Origin: Bacilli bacterium
Lineage (GTDB): Bacteria > Bacillota_I > Bacilli_A > RFN20 > CAG-826
Direction of reading: 5' to 3'
DNA length: 41,953 nucleotides
Assembly: GCA_024696885.1 (NCBI GenBank)
Contig: JAILGI010000038.1
Coordinates: 1-41,953 of the forward strand
The notes under the pieces were generated by a model. The model was not told where the DNA came from. It was given only the letters and a program-made list of their open reading frames with translations, and made no database searches. This document shows, in pieces, positions 1 to 8,684 of the stretch (positions are counted from its first letter, which is position 1; each line of letters begins with the position of its first letter). The position numbers and the translations under genes were made by a program.

Positions 1-1
1 A

Positions 2-610
2 TTACCTAATATTGATGAAAAAACATTTATTGGTGTAAGACTTCCTATTATTAAAAAATATGCCAAAGAAATTGATGTAAAGAGTAGAGAAGAATTCTTA
101 AAATCTCTCCCCCATCAATATCATGAAGAAAACATTCTTCACGCCTTTATTTTGTCAAATATCAAGGATTATGATACATTTATTGACTATGTCGATAAGT
201 TTTTACCTTATGTAACCAATTGGTCAGTATCTGATGCTTTATGCAATAAATATCTTAATAATCACAAAGAAAAACTCATCAATGTTATTTACGAATGGTT
301 AAAGAGTGATGAATTATATCGTGTGAGATATGCGGTTAAATGCTTGATGAATTATTATCTCAACAAAGACTTTAGAGAAGAGCACATTCAAAAAGTAGCG
401 GAAGTCAAATTAGATGATTATTATGTCAAAATGATGATCGCTTGGTATCTCGCTACTGGTTTAGCGAAGAATTACAATTCTTTTATTAAAGCCATCGAAA
501 AGCATCAATTCGATACATTCACTCATAATAAAGCCATTCAAAAGGCAGTTGAATCTTATCGAGTAAGTGAAGATCATAAAACTTATTTAAAAACATTAAA
601 ACTAAAATAG
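2..610 (+). CDS. DNA alkylation repair protein, AlkD-like (5' end outside window)
   Basis: This is the C-terminal part of an AlkD-like DNA glycosylase, a HEAT-like helical-repeat enzyme that removes alkylated purines. The frame is open from base 2, so the TTG start at 152 in the ORF track is only an internal codon. The upstream in-frame residues include FIGVRLPIIKKYAKE, the conserved N-terminal motif of the family, so probably only a short N-terminal piece is missing. The visible part is about 202 residues, rich in alternating amphipathic helices, with the family-typical SVSDALC and MMIAWYLA segments. It lies 13 bases before the next gene on the same strand. The family call is by motif recognition; the exact lesion specificity cannot be read from the sequence. 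Confidence 0.8.
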   Translation, partial: LPNIDEKTFIGVRLPIIKKYAKEIDVKSREEFLKSLPHQYHEENILHAFILSNIKDYDTFIDYVDKFLPYVTNWSVSDALCNKYLNNHKEKLINVIYEWLKSDELYRVRYAVKCLMNYYLNKDFREEHIQKVAEVKLDDYYVKMMIAWYLATGLAKNYNSFIKAIEKHQFDTFTHNKAIQKAVESYRVSEDHKTYLKTLKLK

Positions 611-623
611 GGTATATAACGAT

Positions 624-1787
624 ATGAAAAAAGTAGTATTTATCGGTGGTGGAGCCTCCACTTTATGTTCCGCGGTTCTATTAAAGAAGAGAGAACCTTC
701 TTTTGAAGTTGTTATCGTAGAGAAAGATAAAAAACTAGGAAAGAAATTATCAATGACAGGAGGGGGTAAATGTAATATTGCTCCTTTAGAAGATAACCCT
801 TCTGTTTATAATGCTCTAGCGCTTGAATTAATCGAAAATACCTTTAAAAACATATCATTATCTCAATATTTATCCTTATTAAAAGAAATCGGATTTGATA
901 CAAAAACAATTAAGGATTACGGTTATTATCCGATTCATGAATCCGCTCCACAAGCAGTGAAGAACCTCTATCATCAAATCAATAAATTAGGCATTAAAGT
1001 TATTTATGATGAGTTCCTTGATTATGAAAGCAAAAACAATAAAGTAACCATCAAGTTAAAAGAACAAAACATTGAAGCTGATTATTTAATCATCGCTACT
1101 GGTGGTTTATCTAAAGAAATGAGAAATGTTTTTGAAAATCACAATGTTAAGGTCACAAAAACATATCCAGGTTTATGCCCAGTTAGATTAAAAGAAAATG
1201 TTGCCTCTTTATTTGGCTGCCGCTTTGAGGCAACAATCACCCTTTTTTATAAGAAGGACATTGTTAAACAATGTTATGGTGAAGTTCAATTCAAAAAAGA
1301 TGGCTTGTCTGGTATACCCGTCCTCAATATGTCCTCTTTGATATCTCGCAAAATGATCGATGAGGATATCAATATGAATGATTATCAAATTAGCATTGGT
1401 CTTCCTGAACAATTACATGTAGACATTTTAGGTAAAACAGTTGAAGAAGCATTTCTAATGCTTTTTAAAGAAGAATACGCTAATTATATGATTGAAAAGC
1501 ATGACTTAAATAAAAAAGAAATTATCAATCAATCATTAGAAAAAATCATTCTTAATATTGTTCAAGATGAAAGATTTACAGTCGAATCATTATATGACTT
1601 TAAAGATGGCCAAGTAACTGTTGGTGGTGTCTCTTTGGATGAAATTAATAAGGATTTCGCATTAAAAATAACCACAAACGTCTATGTTATCGGTGAAGCA
1701 TTAAATGTCGATGGCATCTGTGGTGGATATAACTTACGATTTGCTATCGCGTCTGGATTTATCGCAGTCCATTCGCTTGTAAAATAA
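624..1787 (+). CDS. BaiN/HI0933-family NAD(P)/FAD-dependent oxidoreductase
   Basis: A 387-residue flavoprotein of the HI0933/YhiN/BaiN family. Residues 1-12 carry the Rossmann FAD-binding GGGAS turn, followed by an acidic strand end (VEKD). Residues 45-51 are TGGGKCN, the family signature. The C-terminus has VDGICGGYNLRFAIASG, the second FAD-contacting segment. Length matches the family (about 390-420). The physiological substrate is unknown for most members; BaiN of Clostridium acts in bile-acid metabolism, but that role should not be assumed here. Shine-Dalgarno is weak (only GGG about 12 bases before the ATG). It follows the AlkD-like gene closely and may be cotranscribed with it. Certainty is high for the family and low for the reaction. 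Confidence 0.85.
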   Translation: MKKVVFIGGGASTLCSAVLLKKREPSFEVVIVEKDKKLGKKLSMTGGGKCNIAPLEDNPSVYNALALELIENTFKNISLSQYLSLLKEIGFDTKTIKDYGYYPIHESAPQAVKNLYHQINKLGIKVIYDEFLDYESKNNKVTIKLKEQNIEADYLIIATGGLSKEMRNVFENHNVKVTKTYPGLCPVRLKENVASLFGCRFEATITLFYKKDIVKQCYGEVQFKKDGLSGIPVLNMSSLISRKMIDEDINMNDYQISIGLPEQLHVDILGKTVEEAFLMLFKEEYANYMIEKHDLNKKEIINQSLEKIILNIVQDERFTVESLYDFKDGQVTVGGVSLDEINKDFALKITTNVYVIGEALNVDGICGGYNLRFAIASGFIAVHSLVK

Positions 1788-1847
1788 GATAAATGGTGGA
1801 AATCGCCACTCTTTTGGCCATTTATAGCCATTTTTTATTGTCCTTTC

Positions 1848-1886
1848 AATAAATAATAATTTCGCAAAAGCGAACTTATATTTATT
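1848..1886. repeat. Inverted repeat between the flavoprotein gene and gdpP
   Basis: A hairpin with a perfect core, TTCGC-AAAA-GCGAA, flanked by arms that continue to pair (AATAAATA on the left, TATTTATT on the right) with a small internal mismatch. It is followed by ATTTTT, so it may terminate the upstream transcript. It ends about 18 bases before the gdpP -10 box, so a regulatory role is also possible. A weaker hairpin (GTGG...CCAC) lies at about 1796-1810. Confidence 0.45.
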
Positions 1887-1904
1887 ATTTTTAATAAATT
1901 GTAA

Positions 1905-1910
1905 TATAAT
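1905..1910 (+). promoter_or_regulatory. Probable -10 box of the gdpP operon
   Basis: A perfect TATAAT with only a weak -35 (TTATTA, 17 bases upstream). Transcription would start near 1917, downstream of the ATG at 1909, which argues that translation begins at 1933. Confidence 0.45.
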
Positions 1911-1932
1911 GTTTCTCAAAGGAAATACTATT

Positions 1933-3969
1933 ATGGGAAAGACTATTAGAAGAATCAAAATCGTATCATTTGTACTTATCATTACACAATTAGTGCTTAT
2001 TGGACTATTTGTGGCTTTTTATTTTAATAAACTATTTAAAGTTGACACTATTAATAGTAAATACATCCTCATTGGTGCTTCCAGTTTAGTTTTCCTTGAT
2101 TGTTTATACGTTTGGATTATTTCCCTTATTATTTCATCTTTACGTCAAAAGACAGACTTACGTGCTGCTGAAGTTATCGGTGGTGATATTCAAGAAGCCT
2201 ACAACTTCGCCATGATCGGTTTATTAGTCGTGGATGAAAGTGACACCATCGTATGGACAAACGATTTATTCAAACAACGTCATATTGACATCATCGATAC
2301 CAAAATCTTTGAATGGCAACCTGATTTACAAAGTTTAAAAGACACAAATAATCCTGATAGTTCCGTTAAAGTGGTTATTAACTCCCGTAACTATGAAGTT
2401 AAATATCTTGCTGATGCAGGATTATGGATCTTTAAGGATATTACCGATTACGAATCATTATTAAAATATTCCAAAGAACAAGCCCCTGTCGTTGGTGTTC
2501 TCGCTATTGATAACTACCAAGATGTTATTCGTGGTGAAGACGACTTTAACGACGTGGTTACAAAAGTGAAAAACGTTATCTTTGCATATGCAAAAGAATA
2601 TGGCATTCTCCTTAGACGTGTTAAGGATGATAACTATTCTATGCTTTGTAGTTATGATAGTTTCACCAAAATGAAAGCGGATAAATTCTCCATCATTAAT
2701 GAAGTCCGCGCTGTTTCTTCTGGTGAAGATATTCCATTAACTCTTTCCATCGGTTTAGCTCATGACTTCCCAGATGTTATTAAATTAAATGAACTAGCTA
2801 GTAATGCTTTAAATATCGCCGTTAGCCGTGGTGGTGACCAAGTTGTCGTCTCCGTTTTCGGTGGCGAAATGGAATTCTATGGTGGCAAAACCGAAGCTCA
2901 AGAAAAACGTAACAGAGTTAAAATCCGTGTTCTTGCTGACTCCTTAATCACTTTATTAAAGAGTACATCCAACGTCTTAATTATGGGTCACACCAATATG
3001 GATATGGATGCCTTTGGTGCCTGTTTGGGCGTAAAAGCAATATGTAATCGTCTCCAAATCCCTGCGATGATTGTCGCTGATTTAAAGGCCACCGAGATGA
3101 AAACAAGAAGTGCGATGACCTCTTCATTCTCAAGAGAAGAATTAGAAAAATTGGTTGTTAATTGTAAGGATTCAGAGGCCTTAGTACATCCAGATACCTT
3201 ATTAGTGGTTGTTGATGTCCATAAACCCGACATGACTATGGCGCCTCGCCTTATTGAAAAATGTTCAAAAGTCGTTGTTATTGACCATCATAGACGTGCT
3301 GAACAATATATTGAAAATCCAGTCTTTAACCACATCGATCCAGCGGCATCTTCCACATGTGAAATTATCGCTGAATTCATTCGTTTCTCCTCCATTAACC
3401 CGAGAATCGAATTATCATCTACATACGCGACAATCATGCTAGCGGGTATCTTCCTCGACTCTTCCTTCTATAAGAGTAGAAATACCGGTATCCGTACATT
3501 TGAAGCATCCACTATTCTTAAAGAATACGGTGCAGATAACTCCTTAGCTGATGATTATCTTAAAGATGACTTTGAAGAACATAGAGCGGTTTACGATATC
3601 GTCAACAAAATGGAACACCCATTCTATGGCGTTGTCGTTTCTATCGCTAATCCATTACAAATATTTGACCAAGCAACAATTTCTAAAGCAGCGAATGCCT
3701 GTTTACAATTTAAAGGTGTGCATGCATCCTTCGTTATTGGTAAAACAGCAAGTCACGAAATTAAGATTTCTTGCCGTAGTGATGGCACAATTAACGTCCA
3801 ATTACTCGCTGAGAAATTAGGTGGTGGAGGTCACTTCTCCATGTCCGCGGTTACACTTGACCGTGCGACAGTTGATAGCGCAAAACAAGCCCTTATAGGC
3901 GTCTTAAATACATACTTATCAGAAGCGACATACGATGACCGCAATCGTCGTGGTGAGGAGGAAGAATAA
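1933..3969 (+). CDS. gdpP: Cyclic-di-AMP phosphodiesterase GdpP
   Basis: Membrane-bound enzyme that hydrolyses c-di-AMP to pApA. The 678 residues show two N-terminal membrane helices (about 8-30 and 42-63), a PAS-like region (about 80-170), a degenerate GGDEF domain ending in SRGGDQ (about 297), a DHH domain with [13 protein letters not shown] (about 351) and VIDHHRR (about 449), and a DHHA1 domain with [11 protein letters not shown] (about 629). All expected metal-ligand motifs are present and length is normal (about 650-680). I chose ATG 1933 over 1909 because AAAGGA lies about 9 bases before it and a TATAAT overlaps the earlier ATG. The stop shares a base with the rplI start (TAATG), the usual gdpP-rplI arrangement. 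Confidence 0.95.
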   Translation: MGKTIRRIKIVSFVLIITQLVLIGLFVAFYFNKLFKVDTINSKYILIGASSLVFLDCLYVWIISLIISSLRQKTDLRAAEVIGGDIQEAYNFAMIGLLVVDESDTIVWTNDLFKQRHIDIIDTKIFEWQPDLQSLKDTNNPDSSVKVVINSRNYEVKYLADAGLWIFKDITDYESLLKYSKEQAPVVGVLAIDNYQDVIRGEDDFNDVVTKVKNVIFAYAKEYGILLRRVKDDNYSMLCSYDSFTKMKADKFSIINEVRAVSSGEDIPLTLSIGLAHDFPDVIKLNELASNALNIAVSRGGDQVVVSVFGGEMEFYGGKTEAQEKRNRVKIRVLADSLITLLKSTSNVLIMGHTNMDMDAFGACLGVKAICNRLQIPAMIVADLKATEMKTRSAMTSSFSREELEKLVVNCKDSEALVHPDTLLVVVDVHKPDMTMAPRLIEKCSKVVVIDHHRRAEQYIENPVFNHIDPAASSTCEIIAEFIRFSSINPRIELSSTYATIMLAGIFLDSSFYKSRNTGIRTFEASTILKEYGADNSLADDYLKDDFEEHRAVYDIVNKMEHPFYGVVVSIANPLQIFDQATISKAANACLQFKGVHASFVIGKTASHEIKISCRSDGTINVQLLAEKLGGGGHFSMSAVTLDRATVDSAKQALIGVLNTYLSEATYDDRNRRGEEEE

Positions 3970-4421
3970 TGAAAGTAATATTACTCAAAGATGTGAAGAA
4001 ACTTGGCAAGAAAGATCAAATTGTCAATGTTAGTGATGGCTACGCCACCAACTTCCTTTTTCCTAACCGCCTTGCTGTCGCTGAAAGCCAAAAATCAAAA
4101 GAAATCCTCAATAAACAACAAGAAGACGCTCGTATTTTAGAGGCAAATTTAAAAGCAAAAGCCTCAGAACTTGCCGAACAATTAAAATCATTAGAAGTCA
4201 CTTTCCCTGTTAAAGTAGGAAAAGACGGCAAATTATTCGGTAACGTTTCTTTAAAACAAGTCGAAGAAGCTATGCTTAATCAACATAACATTACAATTGA
4301 TAAGAGAAAATTTATTGATAAAGGACCGCTAGACGCCCTTGGATATCATCGCTTAAAAATCGAATTACACAAAGGTGTCGTGGGTGTTATCAATGTCCAT
4401 ATCGTTGAGGAGGGTAAATAA
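3969..4421 (+). CDS. rplI: 50S ribosomal protein L9
   Basis: Large-subunit protein L9, which binds 23S rRNA and extends from the L1-stalk side of the ribosome. The 150-residue length is standard. The N-terminal [19 protein letters not shown] and the NFLFPNRLA segment are the L9 signature; the long central helix (about 40-75) is rich in Lys, Glu and Ala; the C-terminal domain ends in the usual beta pattern ([11 protein letters not shown]). Translation is coupled to gdpP by a one-base overlap, with a strong GAGGAGGAAG inside the gdpP tail. Confidence 0.97.
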   Translation: MKVILLKDVKKLGKKDQIVNVSDGYATNFLFPNRLAVAESQKSKEILNKQQEDARILEANLKAKASELAEQLKSLEVTFPVKVGKDGKLFGNVSLKQVEEAMLNQHNITIDKRKFIDKGPLDALGYHRLKIELHKGVVGVINVHIVEEGK

Positions 4422-4423
4422 TT

Positions 4424-5920
4424 ATGGCTAAAAGAGTAAGAACTGACCTTCCTTATAATGCTGACGCAGAAAGAGCCGTTTTAGGTTCTGCCTTCTTAAC
4501 AAAAGAAGCACTTTATAGCGTGCTTTCCCGCTTAGATGAAGAAGATTTCTATGAAGGAAAACACCAAATTATCTATCGCGCTTTAGCGTCTTTGCAAAAG
4601 AAGAGCATCGCTGTTGATATCTTAACAGTTACAGAAGAACTCATTAATGCGAAAGAGATTGAAAACGTTGGTGGAGCAAAATATTTACAAGAATGCGCCG
4701 ACTCAATGGTGGCGATTTCATCCTTAGAATTCTATATGAATATCGTTAAAGACCAAGCGGTCTTAAGAAATCTTTTAATCAACCTTCGTGAAATCGATAA
4801 TCGTTATAAAACGGAAGAAATCGAAGATGTCGATAGTTTCATTGCCTCCGCTGAAGAACAAATCAAAGCGGCCACAGAAAAGAGAAGAATTTCCACCTTT
4901 AAATCCGCTGAAGAAGTGGCAAAAGTCGTGGCAATGTCCCTTCAAACACAACAAAAACTCGATGATGAAAACGTCACTGGTTTAACAACTGGTTATGACA
5001 ATATTAATAAATTAACTAATGGTTTCCAAAAAACAGAATTGACCATTATCGCCGCTCGTCCATCTGTTGGTAAAACCGCTCTAGCGCTTAACTTTGCTTA
5101 TAAAGCCGCCACTAGAAAACAAGTACCTGTTGCTATCTTCTCATTAGAAATGGCGTCTGAACTCTTAGTGAGACGTCTTGTCGCCGCGGATAGCAATGTT
5201 CCACTTCAACATATCAGCACCGGTACATTAAGTGGTCAAGAAAGAGCGAAAGTCGCTTCTGCTATTAAAACAATTTCCGCTGCACCAATTTATATCGATG
5301 ATTCTCCAGGCATTAAATTAATGGATATCATCGCTAAATCTCGTCAATTACAATCGCAACATCCGGATCTAGGATTAATCGTCGTCGATTATTTAGGCTT
5401 AATTACCACAGGTAATACTTCTAAAGGAAACGACTCCCGTCAAGAAGAAGTGAGAAAGATTTCCTTAGCCTTAAAAGGTTTAGCGAGAGACTTAAAAGTC
5501 CCTGTCGTTGTTCTTTCTCAATTATCTCGTGATGTTGAAAAACGTGATACTAAAAAACCAATGCTTTCTGACTTACGTGATTCTGGTTCTATTGAACAAG
5601 ACGCTGATGTCGTTATGCTCTTGTATCGTGAAGACTATTATAAGAACTCTAAGAAAGAAACAAGCGCTGGCAATAAGAAAATGGGCAAATTAACCCAAGC
5701 TGAAAGATTCGAAATGGTGAAAGCCGCCCAAGAAAAACAATTAGGCGAAGCTATGCCAGGCGATGCCTCATATATTGAAGTTAATATCGCTAAAAACAGA
5801 AACGGTCAAACCGGTACATGTGGTTTATTCTTCTATAAAGCATTTGGTCGTTTTGAACTTCCAAGCCCTGAATGGGAAGAACAAATGGCGAATATTCGCG
5901 CAGGTGAAGAAATCGACTAA
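4424..5920 (+). CDS. dnaB: Replicative DNA helicase DnaB
   Basis: Hexameric 5'-to-3' helicase of the replication fork (DnaC in Bacillus nomenclature). The 498 residues contain the N-terminal primase-interacting domain (LPYNADAERAVLGS at the start) and a RecA-like C-terminal domain with Walker A ARPSVGKTAL at about 210, Walker B-type LGLIVVDYLGL, and SDLRDSGSIEQDADVV, the DnaB sensor/arginine-finger region. The C-terminus is somewhat long, with a Lys/Glu-rich insertion between the helicase core and the NRNGQTGT motif. It starts two bases after rplI, preceded by GAGGAGGG. Confidence 0.96.
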   Translation: MAKRVRTDLPYNADAERAVLGSAFLTKEALYSVLSRLDEEDFYEGKHQIIYRALASLQKKSIAVDILTVTEELINAKEIENVGGAKYLQECADSMVAISSLEFYMNIVKDQAVLRNLLINLREIDNRYKTEEIEDVDSFIASAEEQIKAATEKRRISTFKSAEEVAKVVAMSLQTQQKLDDENVTGLTTGYDNINKLTNGFQKTELTIIAARPSVGKTALALNFAYKAATRKQVPVAIFSLEMASELLVRRLVAADSNVPLQHISTGTLSGQERAKVASAIKTISAAPIYIDDSPGIKLMDIIAKSRQLQSQHPDLGLIVVDYLGLITTGNTSKGNDSRQEEVRKISLALKGLARDLKVPVVVLSQLSRDVEKRDTKKPMLSDLRDSGSIEQDADVVMLLYREDYYKNSKKETSAGNKKMGKLTQAERFEMVKAAQEKQLGEAMPGDASYIEVNIAKNRNGQTGTCGLFFYKAFGRFELPSPEWEEQMANIRAGEEID

Positions 5921-5922
5921 TT

Positions 5923-6675
5923 ATGAAATTCAATATCATCAGTAGTGGTTCCAAAGGTAACGCCACGATTGTGAGATATAAAGAAACAAACATCCTCATT
6001 GATATGGGGATTTCTTTAACTCGTCTTGAAGATGGATTAAAGATGTTTAATCTCACTGTCAAAGATATCGACGCGGCTATCTTTACCCATGACCACGCTG
6101 ATCATATCTCCGGTTTAAAATTCCTTTCTCCCAAAATTCAATATGCACTAGAGGGAACTTTACCCACAAATAGCAATGTGGTTCATCTATTTGAACCATT
6201 TATCGTTAAAGATATTAAAATTACACCATTCCCAACTTCACACGATGCGAAAAACCCATGTGGATATATCCTAGAAGCGGGTAATGAAAAATTAACATAT
6301 GTTACAGATACCGGCTTTTTCCCAGAAGAAAGTGAAGAAATCGCTGAGAATCCCACATATTTAATTATCGAATCAAATCACGATATTAAAATGCTTTTGC
6401 ACACCAATAGGACATATGAATTGAAAGCAAGAATCATGTCTAACGTAGGACATTTATGCAACGAAGATTCCGCGATTGCGACAGTAAGATTAATTGGTGA
6501 TAGAACCAAAGAAATCTATTTAGCTCATTTATCCGAAGAAGCGAATACTCCCGAAGTCGCTTTATCCGCCTATTATAAAATCTTCAAACATTTCAATGTA
6601 AACATTGATGATTATCTATTAAAGTGCGCTAATCAATGGGAATGCACACTGGGAGGTAATCTCGATGAAGATTAA
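5923..6675 (+). CDS. walJ: WalJ/YycJ-type metallo-beta-lactamase-fold hydrolase
   Basis: A 250-residue MBL-fold metal-dependent hydrolase of the YycJ/WalJ family, proposed to act as an exonuclease that couples cell division with replication. The opening SSGSKGNATIV and the metal-binding THDHADH (about 54-60) are diagnostic, followed by TDTGFF and HLSEE, which carry further ligands. Length is close to the usual about 260. It begins two bases after dnaB, using AGGTG in the dnaB tail, and overlaps rlmH by 11 bases. In many Firmicutes walRK precede this gene; here it follows dnaB directly. Confidence 0.9.
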   Translation: MKFNIISSGSKGNATIVRYKETNILIDMGISLTRLEDGLKMFNLTVKDIDAAIFTHDHADHISGLKFLSPKIQYALEGTLPTNSNVVHLFEPFIVKDIKITPFPTSHDAKNPCGYILEAGNEKLTYVTDTGFFPEESEEIAENPTYLIIESNHDIKMLLHTNRTYELKARIMSNVGHLCNEDSAIATVRLIGDRTKEIYLAHLSEEANTPEVALSAYYKIFKHFNVNIDDYLLKCANQWECTLGGNLDED

Positions 6676-7144
6676 GATTTATGCGATTGGTAAAATCAAA
6701 GAAGACTATCTTAAGATAGGCATTAATGAATATTTAAAGAAAATTAAACCCTATTCACAAATTGAAATTATCGAAGTTAATGATGAACCAATTTATGATG
6801 CGAGTAGTGAAAGTGAAATAGAGCAAGCCAAAGATAAAGAAGGTCAAAAAATCCTGCAATTAGTCAAAAGTGGTGAATACCTCATTGGCTTAGATTTAAA
6901 TAAAAAAGAATACACATCCCCCTTATTTTCTGAATATCTCAATAAAAAACTCGTCGATAATGGTGCTTCTATCTCCTTTGTCATCGGAGGTTCATATGGG
7001 TTAAGTGAAGCGTTAAAAAAACGCTGCAATGACTCCATATCTTTGTCGCAAATGACATTCCTTCATCAAATGACAAGATTAATATTACTTGAACAAATAT
7101 ACCGCGCTTTTAAAATATTAAGAAACGAAACATACCACAAATGA
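6665..7144 (+). CDS. rlmH: 23S rRNA (pseudouridine1915-N3)-methyltransferase RlmH
   Basis: SPOUT-family SAM-dependent methyltransferase that modifies pseudouridine 1915 in helix 69 of 23S rRNA. The 159 residues match the family exactly. The trefoil-knot SAM site is visible as FVIGGSYGLSE (about 103-113), followed by SLSQMTFLHQMTRLILLEQIYRAFKI and the conserved C-terminal tail RNETYHK. GGGAGGT lies 6 bases before ATG 6665, inside the end of walJ. The TGA stop overlaps the next start (ATGA), so the downstream small gene is translationally coupled. Confidence 0.97.
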   Translation: MKIKIYAIGKIKEDYLKIGINEYLKKIKPYSQIEIIEVNDEPIYDASSESEIEQAKDKEGQKILQLVKSGEYLIGLDLNKKEYTSPLFSEYLNKKLVDNGASISFVIGGSYGLSEALKKRCNDSISLSQMTFLHQMTRLILLEQIYRAFKILRNETYHK

Positions 7145-7479
7145 AACAGGAAGAATTTAAAGATTTAAAAGAACTAAAAGATGAACAAAACCCATTCTCT
7201 AATCTCTATGAATTAGAAAGTGGTGATACCTTTTATATGGAACCTGTTTTCTATACCCAATTAAAAGGTTTTAAAGATCATTATCCTGAGCAATACGCAC
7301 GTATTATTAAAGAGGTAATAGAGCTAGTGAAAAAGAACCATCGTGTCATTTTTACTGGTAACTATGAATGCCCCTTAACAAATAAAGAAGGATATATCTA
7401 TTTAGAAATAACGGATGTAACTGATCCATTAAAAATATTCGTGGAAGATAAAAGCCGCGGATCAGATTATGGAGATTAA
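7141..7479 (+). CDS. Hypothetical 112-residue protein coupled to rlmH
   Basis: I do not recognise this family. The protein is small, soluble and acidic, without a signal peptide or membrane segment. It opens with a charged helix (KQEEFKDLKELKDEQNPF), then predicted alternating strands and a helix (YARIIKEVIELVKKN), and ends in a compact beta region (EGYIYLEITDVTDPLKIFVE). The reading frame is credible: it starts in a four-base ATGA overlap with rlmH and ends just before a bidirectional terminator, making it the last gene of the gdpP operon. An operonic link with rRNA modification is positional only. Confidence 0.75.
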   Translation: MKQEEFKDLKELKDEQNPFSNLYELESGDTFYMEPVFYTQLKGFKDHYPEQYARIIKEVIELVKKNHRVIFTGNYECPLTNKEGYIYLEITDVTDPLKIFVEDKSRGSDYGD

Positions 7480-7481
7480 AA

Positions 7482-7514
7482 AAATCGCACGTGTATGTGC
7501 GATTTATTTTTTAA
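7482..7514. terminator. Bidirectional terminator between rlmH operon and convergent membrane gene
   Basis: Stem AAATCGCAC / GTGCGATTT with a six-base loop, followed by TTATTTTTT on the plus strand and preceded by a run of A residues that serves the minus strand. The stop codon of the minus gene lies inside its T-rich flank. Confidence 0.85.
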
Positions 7515-8554
7515 TATTGAGGTCTCAATTGTCTCATCGATAACCACATGATTCTCAAGCCCGCGAGAGCGATGAATAACATTTGGGCGAAGGATGATAA
7601 GAGGAATCCTAATAAGAGAGATAATAACGCTGGTGATAAGATAGCCCACCAAACGATTTTTTCACAATCGATGAACTTGAGGTAATTGAACATATTGTTT
7701 TTGCCTCTTGTCATGATGAAGACTAATAATCCAAGAAGGAGTGCTAAACCAGCATAGATACCCCAGAAGAGGAAGGTAGAAACTCTAGTGTTGAAACTCT
7801 TTTGGGTTAAATAGGCCTTATTATAATAGCCTTTCCAAACTTTTAAGACGCTATCAACATATTCTTGTTTGTTGAGTTGAGCGGCGCCATCAGGTAAGGA
7901 TTCAGCGATTAATTTTGTACCCACATCAATGTGCTTCCAGTCTGCGGAGAAAGCAGTATATGTTCCTGAACCAGCTTCTGTAGAATTGTTTTTATTAATT
8001 CTAGTGTAAACACCTTTACTATGAAGGGCGATGAATGATGGAGCGTATCCGCTTTCTTCTTCGCCAGGTGCTTCTGTGGAAGAACCCAATTTATAGGATT
8101 GCTTTTCAATATTACCAATCCATTCTTTATAAGAAGCGGAATCAATCTTGGTCGCGGAATAATAGATTTCTAAATCGATTTGATTGGTTTCGGAATTAAT
8201 GACTTGATAAACTGGCTTTTCATCATCGTAATTTGCCACCGGAACTTCTGTGCCATTTTCGGTATATGCTAAATAGGCACCTTCTTTGACTTCAAAGTCC
8301 TTTTTGGCTTCGTTTAATTTGACACAAGCTGTCGCTAAACTTTGATCAAAGCCATAGATGTTGCTGCTTAAGAAAGAAGAACCATAACTATTAGCTTGTC
8401 CAACAGTAATAGGAATAACAGGAATAAAAGAAGCGATAACAAAAATAATAAGGGCAACCCACCATGGGTGTGTTTTCGCACCATCGATGACGCGGTCATT
8501 GCTGACTAATCCCCCGAATAAACTTAATAAGAAATTCTTAGTTCTTGGTTTCAT
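7511..8554 (-). CDS. Membrane protein, DUF1189-like topology
   Basis: A 347-residue integral membrane protein of uncertain family. One helix lies at about 29-50 (WWVALIIFVIASFIPVIPITV), then a long extracytoplasmic region of about 190 residues, then three C-terminal helices (about 250-340) including LFWGIYAGLALLLGLLVFIM and ILSPALLSLLLGFLLSSFA. This one-plus-three topology with a large external loop resembles DUF1189 proteins found near maltodextrin or cell-envelope genes in Firmicutes, but the match is by shape, not by a certain motif. GTGAGG stands 8 bases before the ATG. The gene is alone, divergent from ssrA and convergent with the rlmH operon. Confidence 0.75.
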   Translation of the reverse strand: MKPRTKNFLLSLFGGLVSNDRVIDGAKTHPWWVALIIFVIASFIPVIPITVGQANSYGSSFLSSNIYGFDQSLATACVKLNEAKKDFEVKEGAYLAYTENGTEVPVANYDDEKPVYQVINSETNQIDLEIYYSATKIDSASYKEWIGNIEKQSYKLGSSTEAPGEEESGYAPSFIALHSKGVYTRINKNNSTEAGSGTYTAFSADWKHIDVGTKLIAESLPDGAAQLNKQEYVDSVLKVWKGYYNKAYLTQKSFNTRVSTFLFWGIYAGLALLLGLLVFIMTRGKNNMFNYLKFIDCEKIVWWAILSPALLSLLLGFLLSSFAQMLFIALAGLRIMWLSMRQLRPQY

Positions 8555-8578
8555 TTGAATACCTCACTTTGCTTGTAT

Positions 8579-8607
8579 ATTGTATGGTATAAGGTTCTAT
8601 TTTACAA
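8579..8607 (-). promoter_or_regulatory. Promoter of the DUF1189-like gene
   Basis: Read on the minus strand: TTGTAA, a 17-base spacer and TACAAT, with transcription starting about 18 bases before the start codon and leaving room for the GTGAGG Shine-Dalgarno. Confidence 0.55.
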
Positions 8608-8635
8608 ATAGATTTTTATAAGGGTCTAATATTCG

Positions 8636-8663
8636 TTGATTTTCTTTTGCTTTTTGATAGAAT
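8636..8663 (+). promoter_or_regulatory. Promoter of ssrA (tmRNA)
   Basis: TTGATT, a 16-base spacer and an extended -10 (TGA-TAGAAT). Predicted transcription start is about 8670, some 15 bases upstream of the mature tmRNA 5' end, as expected for a precursor trimmed by RNase P. Confidence 0.6.
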
Positions 8664-8684
8664 TATTCCGCAAATAGCACAAGT

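Noticed and set aside
152-610. TTG start of the AlkD-like ORF in the track
   Set aside because: The frame is open to the window edge and the upstream residues contain the family motif GVRLPIIKKYAKE, so the gene starts outside the window.
1734-1982. Minus-strand 82-residue ORF
   Set aside because: It overlaps the ends of two well-supported plus-strand genes, has no ribosome-binding site and shows no recognisable motif; it is a shadow ORF.
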